From UBA3937 sp050951585 (GTDB lineage Bacteria; Bacillota; Peptococcia; DRI-13; DTU073), in contig JBMNJI010000007.1 in the NCBI GenBank assembly GCA_050951585.1, positions 310,001-374,000 of the forward strand: a stretch of DNA of 64,000 nucleotides. Direction: 5' to 3'. Both the position numbers and the translations under genes were made by a program. Each line of letters starts with the position of its first letter. Position 1 is the first letter of the stretch. This document shows, piece after piece, positions 44,220 through 53,129 of this stretch. The notes beneath the pieces were generated by a model. That model saw nothing but the letters and a program-made list of their open reading frames with translations. It was not told the DNA's origin and did no database searches.

Positions 44220-46619
44220 CTAACGGTCAGCTTCCAGCTTTTGCGCGGCGCGATAATACTCCATTAATTGTTGTTGGACACGTCCGAAAACAGAATCATA
44301 TGGATATTCACCCTGTTCATCCATTTGTCCGGCTGATCTGCCGGTTAAAATCTCGATTCCTTCTTCCAGAGTCTTGATGGCATATATGTGGAAACGGCCT
44401 TCCTTTACTGCTTCAACGACCTCATGATCAAGCATCAAATTCGTCACATTCTGTTCCGGAATAATTACTCCCTGTCTACCGGTTAACCCTTTGGCTTTGC
44501 AAACCTGGAAAAAGCCTTCGACTTTTTGATTTACCCCGCCAATGGGCTGAATAAAGCCTTTTTGATTGACAGAGCCGGTAACCGCAATCCCCTGATCAAG
44601 TGGTACCTGCGCCAAACTGGAGATCAGCGCATACAATTCCGCACTGGAGGCACTATCGCCATCTACGCCGTGATACAACTGTTCAAAGCAAATACTGGCC
44701 GAAAAAGAGACGGGACAATTCTTGCCAAACTTTTCACCCAGGTAACCGCTCAAAATTAACACACCCTTGTCATGAATCGCGCCGCTCATTTTTACTTCTC
44801 TCTCAATATTAATAATGCCCCTGCGTCCTAAATAAGTACTGACGGTAATGCGAGTCGGTTTCCCAAAAGCATATTCACCGGTATCAAGAACCGCCAGCCC
44901 GTTAATCTGTCCGATCACTCTACTCTCCGTATCGATCAGAACAGCACCTTTGATAATCATTTCGTGCATTTTCTTTTCGTACTTATTGGAACGATAGGTT
45001 TTTTCCCAAATCGCCTTATTTACGTACTCGGGCGTCACTAAAGGAACCCCGTCCTGCTCTGCCCAGGCGTCAGCCTCATAAATGATCTCCACTAATTCAT
45101 TAAAACGGGTCGAGAGTTTATCTTGATTATCCGCCAAACGAGAGCTGTACTCCACAATCTGCCCCACTGCCTCCCGCGTAAAATGACGGATGTTTTCCTT
45201 CTCGCAATGGTCGCTGATAAAACGCGCCAATTTATACATATGCTCTTCACTGCGTTCCATTTCCACATCAAAATCAACCATGATTTTAAAGAGCTTACTA
45301 AAATCCTCGTCGTAATGATATAACATGCTGTATTCACTGTAGCTGCCAATCATAATGATTTTTACATTTAAAGGAATCGGCTCCGGCTTTAATGATGATG
45401 TGGCAATTAAGCCCATCTGATCCCGCAGACTTTCCATCTGAATCCGCTCGGTTTTTAAACACCGCTTCAAAGCATCCCAACAATATGGATTAATCAACAC
45501 ATCTTTACATCTTAAGAGTAAATAACCGCCGTTGGCCTGATGAAGACAGCCACTCTTGATTTTCATAAAATCGGTGGTTAAAACGCCCATCTGGTTTTCA
45601 TATTCAATGCGGCCCAGAAGATTATAAAAAGTAGGGTTGGCCTCACAGATCACCGGCGCGCCATTTGTCTTTTCGTGCGAAACCAAAACATTGACCTGAT
45701 ACCTTTGAAAAATATCCTTTGTCGGAACATCCTTCAAGAGTATCAGCTCTAAATTTGTTCTTTGTTCGTTTCCTTTAAACTCCTTACTGTTTTTTAAAAG
45801 ATCCTGCTGGATCGCGTCTAAATGCGCCAGAATAACTGCGTTATCCGCATATTTTGTCCTTAAGTTGCCAAAAATTAAGTCGATTTTCTGCAAAATAGTT
45901 GTATTCTCTAATTCCTCTATCTCCGTTTCTATTTTTAGCTCAAATTCACGTAAATTCTTGAAGGCATCAAGAATTAAATAATTCAGCTTTTTGGAATTCA
46001 CTTCGATAACTTCATTTTCTTCCGGATTCAAGCTTTGGTACTCGTCTTCCTCCATCGGCTTACCTTCCCCGTTCAAAGGAATCGTCACCAACCCTTTATC
46101 GGAAGATTTGAGAGCAAAGCCAAGTTCCTTCGCTGTCTTGTTGATATAGTTTTGCACATCATTTTGTTGATTCTGTAACTTTTGCAGTAAAACAGTCTTC
46201 GCTTTTTGATGATCATCTTCTTCCAAGGTACGGGGTATCTCCTCTTTGACCCGCGCGATCACTGCTTGGATGTCTTCGGCGAATTCGACGGCCTTTCCGG
46301 CCGGAAAAGATACTGCTTTGGGCTGATCGGGATTGCTAAAATTATAAAGATAACACCAATCGCAGGGTTTTTCGCGCCCGGCCGCTAATTTGTTAACGAG
46401 GGACTTGGCATAACTGTTTCTGCCCGTACCCGTAACACCGGCAATAAAAATGTTATAACCTTCTTTATTTATATTCAGTCCAAACTCCAGTGCCCTTACT
46501 GCACGCTCCTGTCCGATAATCCCTTCAAGGGGCAAAATATCCGCAGTAGAGGCAAACGGAAAAACATCACAGTCACAGACCTTGCGCAGTTGTTCAACCT
46601 GTACCTTATACTTTTCCAT
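44220..46619 (-). CDS. Lon-family AAA protease (AAA_32/LonB-like)
   Basis: A 799-residue ATP-dependent protease. Walker A is GVTGTGRNSYAKSL near residue 60, with Arg in the usual Lys position as in this branch of the family. The sensor region and Walker B lie further on. The C-terminal protease has the Ser-Lys dyad: YHGVDGDSASSAE (Ser about 652) and GGVNQKVEGFF (Lys about 697). It lacks the Lon N-terminal domain and resembles the standalone LonC/YcbZ type. It is monocistronic. Confidence 0.9.
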   Translation of the reverse strand: MEKYKVQVEQLRKVCDCDVFPFASTADILPLEGIIGQERAVRALEFGLNINKEGYNIFIAGVTGTGRNSYAKSLVNKLAAGREKPCDWCYLYNFSNPDQPKAVSFPAGKAVEFAEDIQAVIARVKEEIPRTLEEDDHQKAKTVLLQKLQNQQNDVQNYINKTAKELGFALKSSDKGLVTIPLNGEGKPMEEDEYQSLNPEENEVIEVNSKKLNYLILDAFKNLREFELKIETEIEELENTTILQKIDLIFGNLRTKYADNAVILAHLDAIQQDLLKNSKEFKGNEQRTNLELILLKDVPTKDIFQRYQVNVLVSHEKTNGAPVICEANPTFYNLLGRIEYENQMGVLTTDFMKIKSGCLHQANGGYLLLRCKDVLINPYCWDALKRCLKTERIQMESLRDQMGLIATSSLKPEPIPLNVKIIMIGSYSEYSMLYHYDEDFSKLFKIMVDFDVEMERSEEHMYKLARFISDHCEKENIRHFTREAVGQIVEYSSRLADNQDKLSTRFNELVEIIYEADAWAEQDGVPLVTPEYVNKAIWEKTYRSNKYEKKMHEMIIKGAVLIDTESRVIGQINGLAVLDTGEYAFGKPTRITVSTYLGRRGIINIEREVKMSGAIHDKGVLILSGYLGEKFGKNCPVSFSASICFEQLYHGVDGDSASSAELYALISSLAQVPLDQGIAVTGSVNQKGFIQPIGGVNQKVEGFFQVCKAKGLTGRQGVIIPEQNVTNLMLDHEVVEAVKEGRFHIYAIKTLEEGIEILTGRSAGQMDEQGEYPYDSVFGRVQQQLMEYYRAAQKLEADR

Positions 46620-46895
46620 GAATCTATTAATTCTCCTCTCTCAAAATCTATCTCTTTTATTCTATCTTTATTTATTTCTTATTTATTTCGCATTGCATTG
46701 TCTTCTTCCTACTTTTGTTCTACAAATTTGTGATATTCCCTTCAAAAAGTATCAGTTTTTTTGATTTTTTCTAAATAGCGTTCCCCTTACTGTAATATAT
46801 TATATATTACCTCAAAAATATATTAAATTTCGGCAGGATTTTGTATAACATTTCTCGAATTTTATAAAAGTGTATACTAATAAAGAGGTGAATTT

Positions 46896-47696
46896 GTGAC
46901 AATGGATATTGCATCGGTATTAGGTATAATTATAGCTGTGGGTGGCTGTTTGGCTGGATATATGGAAGAAGGCGGCGCCATAAGAGGTCTGCTTAGTCTT
47001 TCTTCGGGGCTCATCGTACTCGGTGCAACAATTGGAGCCACATTTCTTTCCGTGCCAATGAAATCAATTAAAGAACTCCCGAAGCTGGTGAAAATTGTTT
47101 TTTTTGAACAGCGTATCGATTACACGGAACTGATAGAGAAAATCACCGAGCTGGCCGGTATCGCCCGTAAAGAAGGTATCCTGGCTTTAGAATCGAAAAC
47201 TAAAGATATGGACAATAAATTTCTGGCCAACGGACTGAATATGGTTATTGACGGCATGGATAAAGAATCAATTCAAAGTATTATCGAAGTTGAAATAAAT
47301 GCTATTACCACAAGGCATTCCAGACGGGCAAAGGTTTTCGAGGTCGCCGGCGGCTATTGTCCGACGATGGGTATTTTAGGTACTGTCATGAGTATGATCT
47401 CTATTCTGAAAGATTTAAGTGATCCCGGGTCTTTAGGCCCTAAGATAGCGATGGCCTTCACAGCTACATTATACGGCGTCGGCTTTGCAAACGTGCTTTT
47501 TTTACCGATGGCTGAAAAATTAAAAAGCAAATCGCAAGATGAAATGATTAGCCTGGAAATGATCATGGAAGGCATTCTCTCGATTCAGGCTGGCGAAAGC
47601 CCGAAAATAATTAAAGAAAAATTGCTGGTCTTCACTAATGAAGCGCGCAATTCTGTGTCAGAGGAGAAGAAAAATGGCCAAGAAGAAAAAGCTTGA
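46896..47696 (+). CDS. motA: MotA, flagellar stator
   Basis: A 266-residue stator protein with four membrane helices. Seen: IIIAVGGCLAGYMEEGGAIRGL, the cytoplasmic loop with KRAEV-like charges near residue 90, and GYCPTMGILGTVMSMISIL followed by IAMAFTATLYGVGFANVLFLPMAEKL. GTG start at 46896 with AGAGGTG upstream. It overlaps motB by 23 bases. I see no SigD promoter that I trust. Confidence 0.96.
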   Translation: MTMDIASVLGIIIAVGGCLAGYMEEGGAIRGLLSLSSGLIVLGATIGATFLSVPMKSIKELPKLVKIVFFEQRIDYTELIEKITELAGIARKEGILALESKTKDMDNKFLANGLNMVIDGMDKESIQSIIEVEINAITTRHSRRAKVFEVAGGYCPTMGILGTVMSMISILKDLSDPGSLGPKIAMAFTATLYGVGFANVLFLPMAEKLKSKSQDEMISLEMIMEGILSIQAGESPKIIKEKLLVFTNEARNSVSEEKKNGQEEKA

Positions 47697-48426
47697 AGAG
47701 GGTCATAGCAATGCGGAACGTTGGCTGGTTTCCTATGCTGACTTTATGACATTGCTCTTTATCCTCTTTATTATTCTTTTTTCTTTTAGTCAAATTGACG
47801 CGAAGAAATACCAGGAAGTGGCGGCTTCTTTGGCTGCTGAGTTTTCCGGAAACGGCAAAATTGCCGGCGGCGGGAATCCGGTCATGAAGATGCCGGGCGC
47901 AGGTCCCAATGACGGTACAGGATCCGGAGATTTGGGCTTAACGGCTGAGGAAAAAGAAAAAAAGGCTTTAGAGCGGCTGTCTGAAGAAATTGAAAAGTAT
48001 GCAGAAAACAAAGGAGTTAGTGCCTATATCCATCTTCAATATAACGAACGCGGTTTATCCATTTCCATTACGGGTACAGTGCTCTACGAAGATGCCAGTG
48101 CTACCTTAACTCCACCGGCTAAAGAGTTTATCAAAGTAATATCCGACCATCTCAAAACGCTACCTAATCATATTCGCGTCGAAGGTCATACTGATAACAG
48201 ACCGATTAGTACCGCAGAATTTCCCTCTAACTGGGAGTTATCAGCGGCCCGTTCGGTAAACCTGGTTCGTTATTTTATCGAAGAGCTAGCATTTGATCCG
48301 ACCCGTCTTTCCGTGGCCGGCTATAGTGAATACCGGCCGGTAGCTCCTAATGAAACTGTCGAAGGACAAAATCAAAACCGGAGAGTTGAGATTATTATCT
48401 TAAAAGCAGACGATGTATTTCAGTGA
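47674..48426 (+). CDS. motB: MotB, flagellar stator with OmpA domain
   Basis: A 250-residue protein. The single helix VSYADFMTLLFILFIILFSFSQ holds the proton-binding Asp (about residue 21). The C-terminal OmpA-like peptidoglycan domain reads VEGHTDNRPIS with SNWELSAARSVNLVRYFIEE. ATG at 47674 follows GAGGAG. It is followed by a strong terminator at 48499. Confidence 0.96.
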   Translation: MAKKKKLEEGHSNAERWLVSYADFMTLLFILFIILFSFSQIDAKKYQEVAASLAAEFSGNGKIAGGGNPVMKMPGAGPNDGTGSGDLGLTAEEKEKKALERLSEEIEKYAENKGVSAYIHLQYNERGLSISITGTVLYEDASATLTPPAKEFIKVISDHLKTLPNHIRVEGHTDNRPISTAEFPSNWELSAARSVNLVRYFIEELAFDPTRLSVAGYSEYRPVAPNETVEGQNQNRRVEIIILKADDVFQ

Positions 48427-48498
48427 TGAATTAATTAACAGCCTTCGTTACACTGATGCATCACCTAAAGCAGCAACTTCCCACTATGGTAAAATGCT

Positions 48499-48546
48499 AA
48501 GAAGCACGCCTTATGAGCTTAATAATAAGCTCTCGGCGTGCTTCTT
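48499..48546 (+). terminator. Terminator of motAB
   Basis: A 12-base stem AAGAAGCACGCC and GGCGTGCTTCTT with an inner GAGCTT/AAGCTC hairpin, followed by TGTTTG. Very stable. Confidence 0.88.
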
Positions 48547-48574
48547 TGTTTGATATTACTACTTACAGCTGCTT

Positions 48575-49012
48575 TTACATCTGGGGGCGACTGGGCGCAG
48601 AAATACCTGATAAAGCTCTTTCGGCGGCTTGGTCAAAACGATTATGCACGGCCATATCACCTAAAGAAACAAAGCCAACCAGTTTACGGTCTTCTACTAC
48701 GGGTAGTCGGCGTAACTGCAAATCACCCATTAGATCAAGCGCAGACTCTACCTCCATGTCTGTTTTACCCACGACAAGTCTGTCGGTCATAATCTCCCGG
48801 CATTTGATGCGGTGCGGGTCTTTTCCCTCGCAGACTACCCGTAAGACGATATCACGGTCGGTCACAATTCCTTCTACGTCCATATTATCCTTACATATAG
48901 GCACGGAACCAATATTTTTATCTTTCATAATCTGGGCAGCATCAAAAACAGATGTATCGGGTGACACCGCTATCACATCATTGGTCATGATTTCTTTCAG
49001 CTTCAACTGCAA
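48575..49012 (-). CDS. CBS-pair protein
   Basis: A 145-residue protein made of two CBS domains (MTNDVIAVSPDTSVFDAAQIMKDKNIGSVPI and MTDRLVVGKTDMEVESALDLMGDLQLRRLPVVE) and a short variable tail. The pair would bind adenosine nucleotides or SAM. No catalytic domain is attached. It stands alone between two terminators. Confidence 0.88.
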   Translation of the reverse strand: MQLKLKEIMTNDVIAVSPDTSVFDAAQIMKDKNIGSVPICKDNMDVEGIVTDRDIVLRVVCEGKDPHRIKCREIMTDRLVVGKTDMEVESALDLMGDLQLRRLPVVEDRKLVGFVSLGDMAVHNRFDQAAERALSGISAPSRPQM

Positions 49013-49087
49013 ACCTCCTTCTGATGATTATTCATTTTGGCCCTTTCTCTATTATAGGATATCCCGTTTTTGAAAATAAATGATACA

Positions 49088-49139
49088 AAAAAAGAGGCTC
49101 TCCAAATAGTTCACTGAACTAATGGAAAGCCTCTTTTTT
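49088..49139. terminator. Hairpin terminator between groEL and the CBS gene
   Basis: Arms AAAAAAGAGGCT and AGCCTCTTTTTT with an inner AGTTC/GAACT. It can act on both strands and may stop readthrough from groEL. Confidence 0.8.
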
Positions 49140-49180
49140 AAAAGCTCCATGCGTTACTTTTATCCCCGGATTATATAAAA

Positions 49181-49206
49181 AGAACCCTTGCCGTCGCAAG
49201 GGTTCT
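49181..49206 (-). terminator. Terminator of groESL
   Basis: Minus-strand arms AGAACCCTTGC and GCAAGGGTTCT, followed by TTTTTATAT. It lies eight bases after the groEL stop. Confidence 0.9.
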
Positions 49207-49214
49207 TCGTTCTG

Positions 49215-50849
49215 TTACATCATTCCGCCCATGCCGCCCATTCCGGGAGGAACAGCTGCACCACCCTTGTTCTCTTCCGGCTTGTCGGCCACGAGACATT
49301 CGGTAGTTAACAGCATCGCTGCAATAGAAGCCGCATTCTGTAAGGCACTGCGTGTTACCTTGGCCGGATCAACGATACCGGCTTCGATCATGTTTTCATA
49401 CACGCCTTTCAGAGCATTAAAGCCATAGCCTTTCTTACCGCAAGTCTTTACCTTTTCAACGACAACAGAACCTTCTTCTCCGGCATTATAAGCGATTTGT
49501 TTAATCGGTTCCTCCAGCGCCTTCTTAATAATATTAATCCCGGTCATTTCATCATCAATATCGGAAGTAACCTTATTTAAGGCTGCCAGACTTTCAATGA
49601 AGGCTGAACCGCCACCGGCCACAATACCTTCTTCCACTGCGGCCCGTGTTGCTGCTAAAGCATCTTCAATCCGATGTTTCTTTTCTTTTAATTCGGTTTC
49701 GGTAGCCGCACCAACCTGAATAACCGCCACGCCGCCGGACAACTTCGCCAAACGCTCCTGCAGTTTCTCTCTGTCAAAGTCCGAAGTAGTATCTTCAAGG
49801 AGTTTCCGGATTTGGGCAACGCGACCATCGATCGCCTGTTTTTCGCCGCGTCCTTCGACGATTGTTGTTTCTTCCTTACTTACTTTTACCTTAGCGGCTT
49901 GCCCAAGCATCTCAAGGGTAGTATTCTCCAGTTTCAAGCCGAGATCTTCCGTGATAACCTGCCCGCCGGTAAGAATAGCAATATCCTCCAGCATCGCTTT
50001 CCGACGGTCACCAAAGCCCGGTGCTTTGACCGCTACACAGGTGAAGGTTCCCCGTAGCTTATTCAGCACTAAGGTGGCTAAAGCTTCCCCTTCAATGTCT
50101 TCGGCAATGATTAAGAGAGATTTGCCGGCCTGCACAACTTTTTCGAGAACGGGCAACAGATCCTGAATAGCAGTAATCTTTTTATCGGTAATCAGGATAT
50201 ATGGATCGGATAAATCAGCTTCCATTTTATCGGAATCAGTAACCATATAAGGGGATATGTACCCTCTGTCAAACTGCATTCCTTCTACAACCTCAAGAGT
50301 GGTTCCCATGCTTTGGGATTCTTCTACCGTAATAACCCCATCGTTACCCACTGTCTCCATAGCTTCCGCAATAAGATCACCAATTTCAGTATCAGCCGCG
50401 GAAACAGAAGCGACTTGCGCAATGGCTGCCTTGGATTCCACCGGTTTAGCAATCCTGAGGATTTCATCCACCGTAGCTTTTACGGCTTTTTCAATCCCCT
50501 TCTTTAAAATCATCGGATTGGCGCCTGCGGCAACATTCTTTAATCCTTCCCGAATAATGGCCTGAGCAAGCAATGTAGCGGTAGTTGTTCCGTCACCGGC
50601 CACATCATTGGTTTTTGTTGCCACTTCTTTGACTAATTGTGCGCCCATATTTTCAAACGCGTCTTCTAATTCTATTTCTCTCGCAATTGTCACGCCGTCA
50701 TTGGTAATGGTCGGCGTGCCAAATTTACGTTCTAAAACAACATTACGTCCTTTAGGTCCTAAAGTAACTTTTACGGCGTTTGCTAAGGCGTTAACACCTT
50801 TTTCCAAACCTTTTCTGGCTTCTTCGCCAAAGGAAATTTCTTTTGCCAT
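49215..50849 (-). CDS. groL: GroEL chaperonin
   Basis: A 544-residue Hsp60. Seen: VTLGPKGRNVVLERKFG, ATP-loop DGTTTATLLAQAI, EDIEGEALATLVLNKLRGTF, VAVKAPGFGDRRK, and the flexible tail GGMGGMM. It is the second gene of the groESL operon, 41 bases after groES. With GroES it refolds proteins in an ATP cycle. Confidence 0.99.
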   Translation of the reverse strand: MAKEISFGEEARKGLEKGVNALANAVKVTLGPKGRNVVLERKFGTPTITNDGVTIAREIELEDAFENMGAQLVKEVATKTNDVAGDGTTTATLLAQAIIREGLKNVAAGANPMILKKGIEKAVKATVDEILRIAKPVESKAAIAQVASVSAADTEIGDLIAEAMETVGNDGVITVEESQSMGTTLEVVEGMQFDRGYISPYMVTDSDKMEADLSDPYILITDKKITAIQDLLPVLEKVVQAGKSLLIIAEDIEGEALATLVLNKLRGTFTCVAVKAPGFGDRRKAMLEDIAILTGGQVITEDLGLKLENTTLEMLGQAAKVKVSKEETTIVEGRGEKQAIDGRVAQIRKLLEDTTSDFDREKLQERLAKLSGGVAVIQVGAATETELKEKKHRIEDALAATRAAVEEGIVAGGGSAFIESLAALNKVTSDIDDEMTGINIIKKALEEPIKQIAYNAGEEGSVVVEKVKTCGKKGYGFNALKGVYENMIEAGIVDPAKVTRSALQNAASIAAMLLTTECLVADKPEENKGGAAVPPGMGGMGGMM

Positions 50850-50890
50850 TTTCTTTTTTCCCTCCTGATTTTTGGTTTTAACTTAAAATA

Positions 50891-51178
50891 TTAAATAACC
50901 GCGTGAATATCTCTTTCATTAAGAATCAAAACTTCCTCATTATCCAGCTTCACTTCAGTGCCGGCATATTTGGAGAAGATTACTTTATCTCCCACCTTGA
51001 CTTCTAAGGGTACCTTTTGCCCGTTTTCTAATGTCCGGCCGGAACCTACCGCTAATACTTCACCCTGTTGCGGTTTTTCTTTCGCCGCCGTATCCGGGAT
51101 CACAATTCCGCTCTTCGTTTTTTCCTCCTGCGCTAATGGTTTTACTACAACTCTGTCGCCGAGAGGCCTGATGTTCAT
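50891..51178 (-). CDS. groS: GroES co-chaperonin
   Basis: A 95-residue lid protein with NIRPLGDRVVVKPL, the mobile loop EEKTKSGIVIPDTAKEK-type segment, and VGDKVIFSKYAGTEV. AAGGAGG precedes the ATG. The CIRCE operator 39 bases upstream shows HrcA control. Confidence 0.98.
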   Translation of the reverse strand: MNIRPLGDRVVVKPLAQEEKTKSGIVIPDTAAKEKPQQGEVLAVGSGRTLENGQKVPLEVKVGDKVIFSKYAGTEVKLDNEEVLILNERDIHAVI

Positions 51179-51216
51179 CTATACTACCTCCTTAAATAAT
51201 TATAATTATTATCTTG

Positions 51217-51243
51217 TTAGCACTCAATGTTGTTGAGTGCTAA
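51217..51243. promoter_or_regulatory. CIRCE operator of groESL
   Basis: A perfect TTAGCACTC-N9-GAGTGCTAA, the HrcA-binding heat-shock operator. A TTGACT at 51262-51267 on the minus strand is a possible -35; the -10 (TATATT) overlaps the operator at short spacing. Confidence 0.97.
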
Positions 51244-51585
51244 TATACAATATTAATAATAGTCAAGGTGCCATGAGAAGGCAACTTTCATAATTAACCA
51301 ATATGTCGGTTTTTCAGTGATAAAAGTTATTTTCCTTTAGATATCTCTCTATTGCTTCATTTCCCTTTTGCGATGTGCTAATACATGGGGATTTTTCCCT
51401 CATCCTCTACTTAATATATCTCCACTGCATTCCTTCTTTATACACACCAGCTAAAAAAGAGGGAAGGCGAATATTTTTCTTCCGGACACACTGAATATCG
51501 ACATAGTTTATGTCATTTTGTCAGAGAATCGGCTATAATGATAATTAGCGGAATTATTCCCAGTCTTAGAGAAAGGAGTATTCTT
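51244..51585. other. Intergenic region between groESL and the formyl-THF cyclo-ligase
   Basis: Divergent spacer of 342 bases. It holds the groES upstream sequence, a TATAAT at 51534 that could serve the cyclo-ligase, and no gene that I can support. Confidence 0.5.
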
Positions 51586-52173
51586 ATGAATAGTGGTAAA
51601 AGCGAACTCCGTTCAAAGATGCTGGAAAAACGTTCTGGTTTATCCTGGCAGGATGTGCAAATAAAAAGTCATGCCATCAATGAAGCGCTCTTTGCCCAAA
51701 GCTTTTTTATAAATGCGAAAACAATGCTCATTTACCTTCCCATTAAAAAAGAACCGAACAGTCTGCCCATCATTAAAAATGCCTGGAAAATGGAGAAAGA
51801 GGTCCTGGTTCCTGTTACCATTCCAGAAAAAAAAGAACTGCTCCTCTCGCGCTTGGACAGCCTCAAAGATCTTACGGAAGGATATCATGGTATTCCTGAA
51901 CCGAAAAAAAGCTGTCTCCGTCCGGTCGAACCACACAAGGTAGATCTCTGCCTCCTCCCGGGAGTAGCCTTTGACACTAATGGCTATCGTCTGGGCTACG
52001 GCGGCGGCTACTTCGACCGTTTTCTCCCCACTCTGCGCCCCGATTGTCTGAAAATCGCTCTGGCCTACGATTTTCAGATTCTCGAATTCTTAGCGCATTT
52101 ACCCCATGATATTCCCGTCGATATAATTATTACTGAATCGGCCGTCTATCATTGCACACAAGAAATTACTTAA
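51586..52173 (+). CDS. 5-formyltetrahydrofolate cyclo-ligase
   Basis: A 195-residue enzyme converting 5-formyl-THF to 5,10-methenyl-THF with ATP. Seen: SGKSELRSKMLEKRSGLSW, YLPIKKEPNSLPII, GVAFDTNGYRLGYGGGYFDRFL, and a C-terminal VDIIITES. ATG at 51586 is chosen because AAAGGAG lies seven bases upstream. It feeds folate carriers used by purN and purH. Confidence 0.93.
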   Translation: MNSGKSELRSKMLEKRSGLSWQDVQIKSHAINEALFAQSFFINAKTMLIYLPIKKEPNSLPIIKNAWKMEKEVLVPVTIPEKKELLLSRLDSLKDLTEGYHGIPEPKKSCLRPVEPHKVDLCLLPGVAFDTNGYRLGYGGGYFDRFLPTLRPDCLKIALAYDFQILEFLAHLPHDIPVDIIITESAVYHCTQEIT

Positions 52174-52224
52174 GAAGTATCCTGACATATCTTTAAAACT
52201 ACACAGTCAACACAAGATGTAACT

Positions 52225-52263
52225 AAAGCCTGACTAAGGAGATTAATCCTTTAGTTGGGCTTT
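52225..52263. terminator. Bidirectional terminator between cyclo-ligase and ridA genes
   Basis: An interrupted stem AAAGCC...GGCTTT with inner GACTAA/TTAGTT and AAGGA/TCCTT, followed by TTTTT on the plus strand. It overlaps the ridA stop codon. Confidence 0.75.
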
Positions 52264-52721
52264 TTCACTTTTACGATCATTTCGATTTCACATGCCGAAT
52301 CCAGTGGCAGACTCCCGACACCAACGGCACTTCTGGCATGAGCCCCCTTCTTTCCGAACAGTTCCCCTAATAATTCGGAGGCTCCGTTCACTACCTGGGG
52401 TTGGGCTGTAAAATCGGGAGCAGAATTAACAAAACCTACTACCTTGACAATTTGCTCAACCTTCTCCAGGTCCCCCACAAAACTCTTGACAACACCCAAA
52501 CAATTCAAGGCACAAATTTTAGCGGCTTCTTGGGCTTTTTCCAAAGGAAGATCAAGCCCCGCTTTTCCTTTGTATTTGACTTCCCCATTTACTAAGGGAA
52601 TCTGCCCTGAAGTATAAATATAGTCGTCGGCCCTCACTCCCGGAACATATGCCGCAACCGGTGCAGGGGCTTCCGGAATACTTAGTCCCATTTCTTTTAA
52701 CCTCTTCTCAATATCAGACAT
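52251..52721 (-). CDS. RidA/YjgF-family protein (long type)
   Basis: A 156-residue Rid-family protein. Seen: YVPGVRADDYIYTSGQIPLVNGEV, LNCLGVVKSFVGDLEKVEQIVKVVGFVNSAPDF, and HARSAVGVGSLPLDSACEIEMI with the Arg at the active-site position. It is longer than canonical RidA (about 125). The family removes reactive enamine/imine intermediates; the exact subgroup is uncertain. Confidence 0.9.
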   Translation of the reverse strand: MSDIEKRLKEMGLSIPEAPAPVAAYVPGVRADDYIYTSGQIPLVNGEVKYKGKAGLDLPLEKAQEAAKICALNCLGVVKSFVGDLEKVEQIVKVVGFVNSAPDFTAQPQVVNGASELLGELFGKKGAHARSAVGVGSLPLDSACEIEMIVKVKKPN

Positions 52722-52859
52722 TTTTCTTCACACCTTTCTCCGCTCAATCTTTAATGTATATCTCAGATGAATAATAAATATATATGTATAATATTACCAC
52801 AATGATTTCTTTTTAGTTCGAGATTTTTGGGTTACGGCAAAAACAGAACATATGTACAA

Positions 52860-53044
52860 CTATCCACAGAATCCACAGGTTTATCCACAGGTTTATCCGC
52901 CAAAACTCGCTATTTCTCCCCAACTACCCACAATATCCACAGGTGATATGGTTTTTTTATACTATTTTTTGTCCACATCCGGAATACCTCCTGCCATGCG
53001 CCTAAGGAGAGTTACACACAATATACACAATTAGATCATCCACA
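52860..53044 (+). promoter_or_regulatory. Cluster of DnaA-box-like 9-mers
   Basis: Seven sites matching TTATNCACA with zero or one mismatch lie in one orientation within 185 bases: CTATCCACA, TTATCCACA (perfect, 52881), ATATCCACA, TTGTCCACA, TTACACACA, ATATACACA and TCATCCACA; weaker ones are at 52869 and 52924. A T-rich AT stretch lies at 52951-52970. It is not near dnaA. Such clusters bind DnaA and can titrate it or open DNA. Confidence 0.7.
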
Positions 53045-53090
53045 GCTTCTCTGCGCCTTGTCTCAACCCCCCCCTCACATATTGCCAAAA

Positions 53091-53118
53091 ACAAGCGCCG
53101 ATAATAATCGGCGCTTGT
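53091..53118. terminator. Terminator of the CorC-type gene
   Basis: Arms ACAAGCGCCGAT and ATCGGCGCTTGT with loop AATA; on the minus strand followed by TTTTTGG. It ends the gene at 53130. Confidence 0.88.
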
Positions 53119-53129
53119 TCTTACTTTTC

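Noticed and set aside
46620..46895. Sigma-D promoter of motA
   Set aside because: No TAAA-N15-GCCGATAA type match; a TATACT is visible but lacks a good -35.
49231..50868. Several plus-strand ORFs inside groESL
   Set aside because: Antisense frames of highly conserved genes without ribosome-binding sites.
52852..53034. Pro/Tyr-rich ORF over the DnaA boxes
   Set aside because: The repeated peptide comes from the DnaA boxes themselves, no ribosome-binding site is present, and no family fits.
52860..53044. Main replication origin
   Set aside because: No dnaA, dnaN or gidA nearby, and gene direction is the same on both sides, so a titration or regulatory cluster is more likely.
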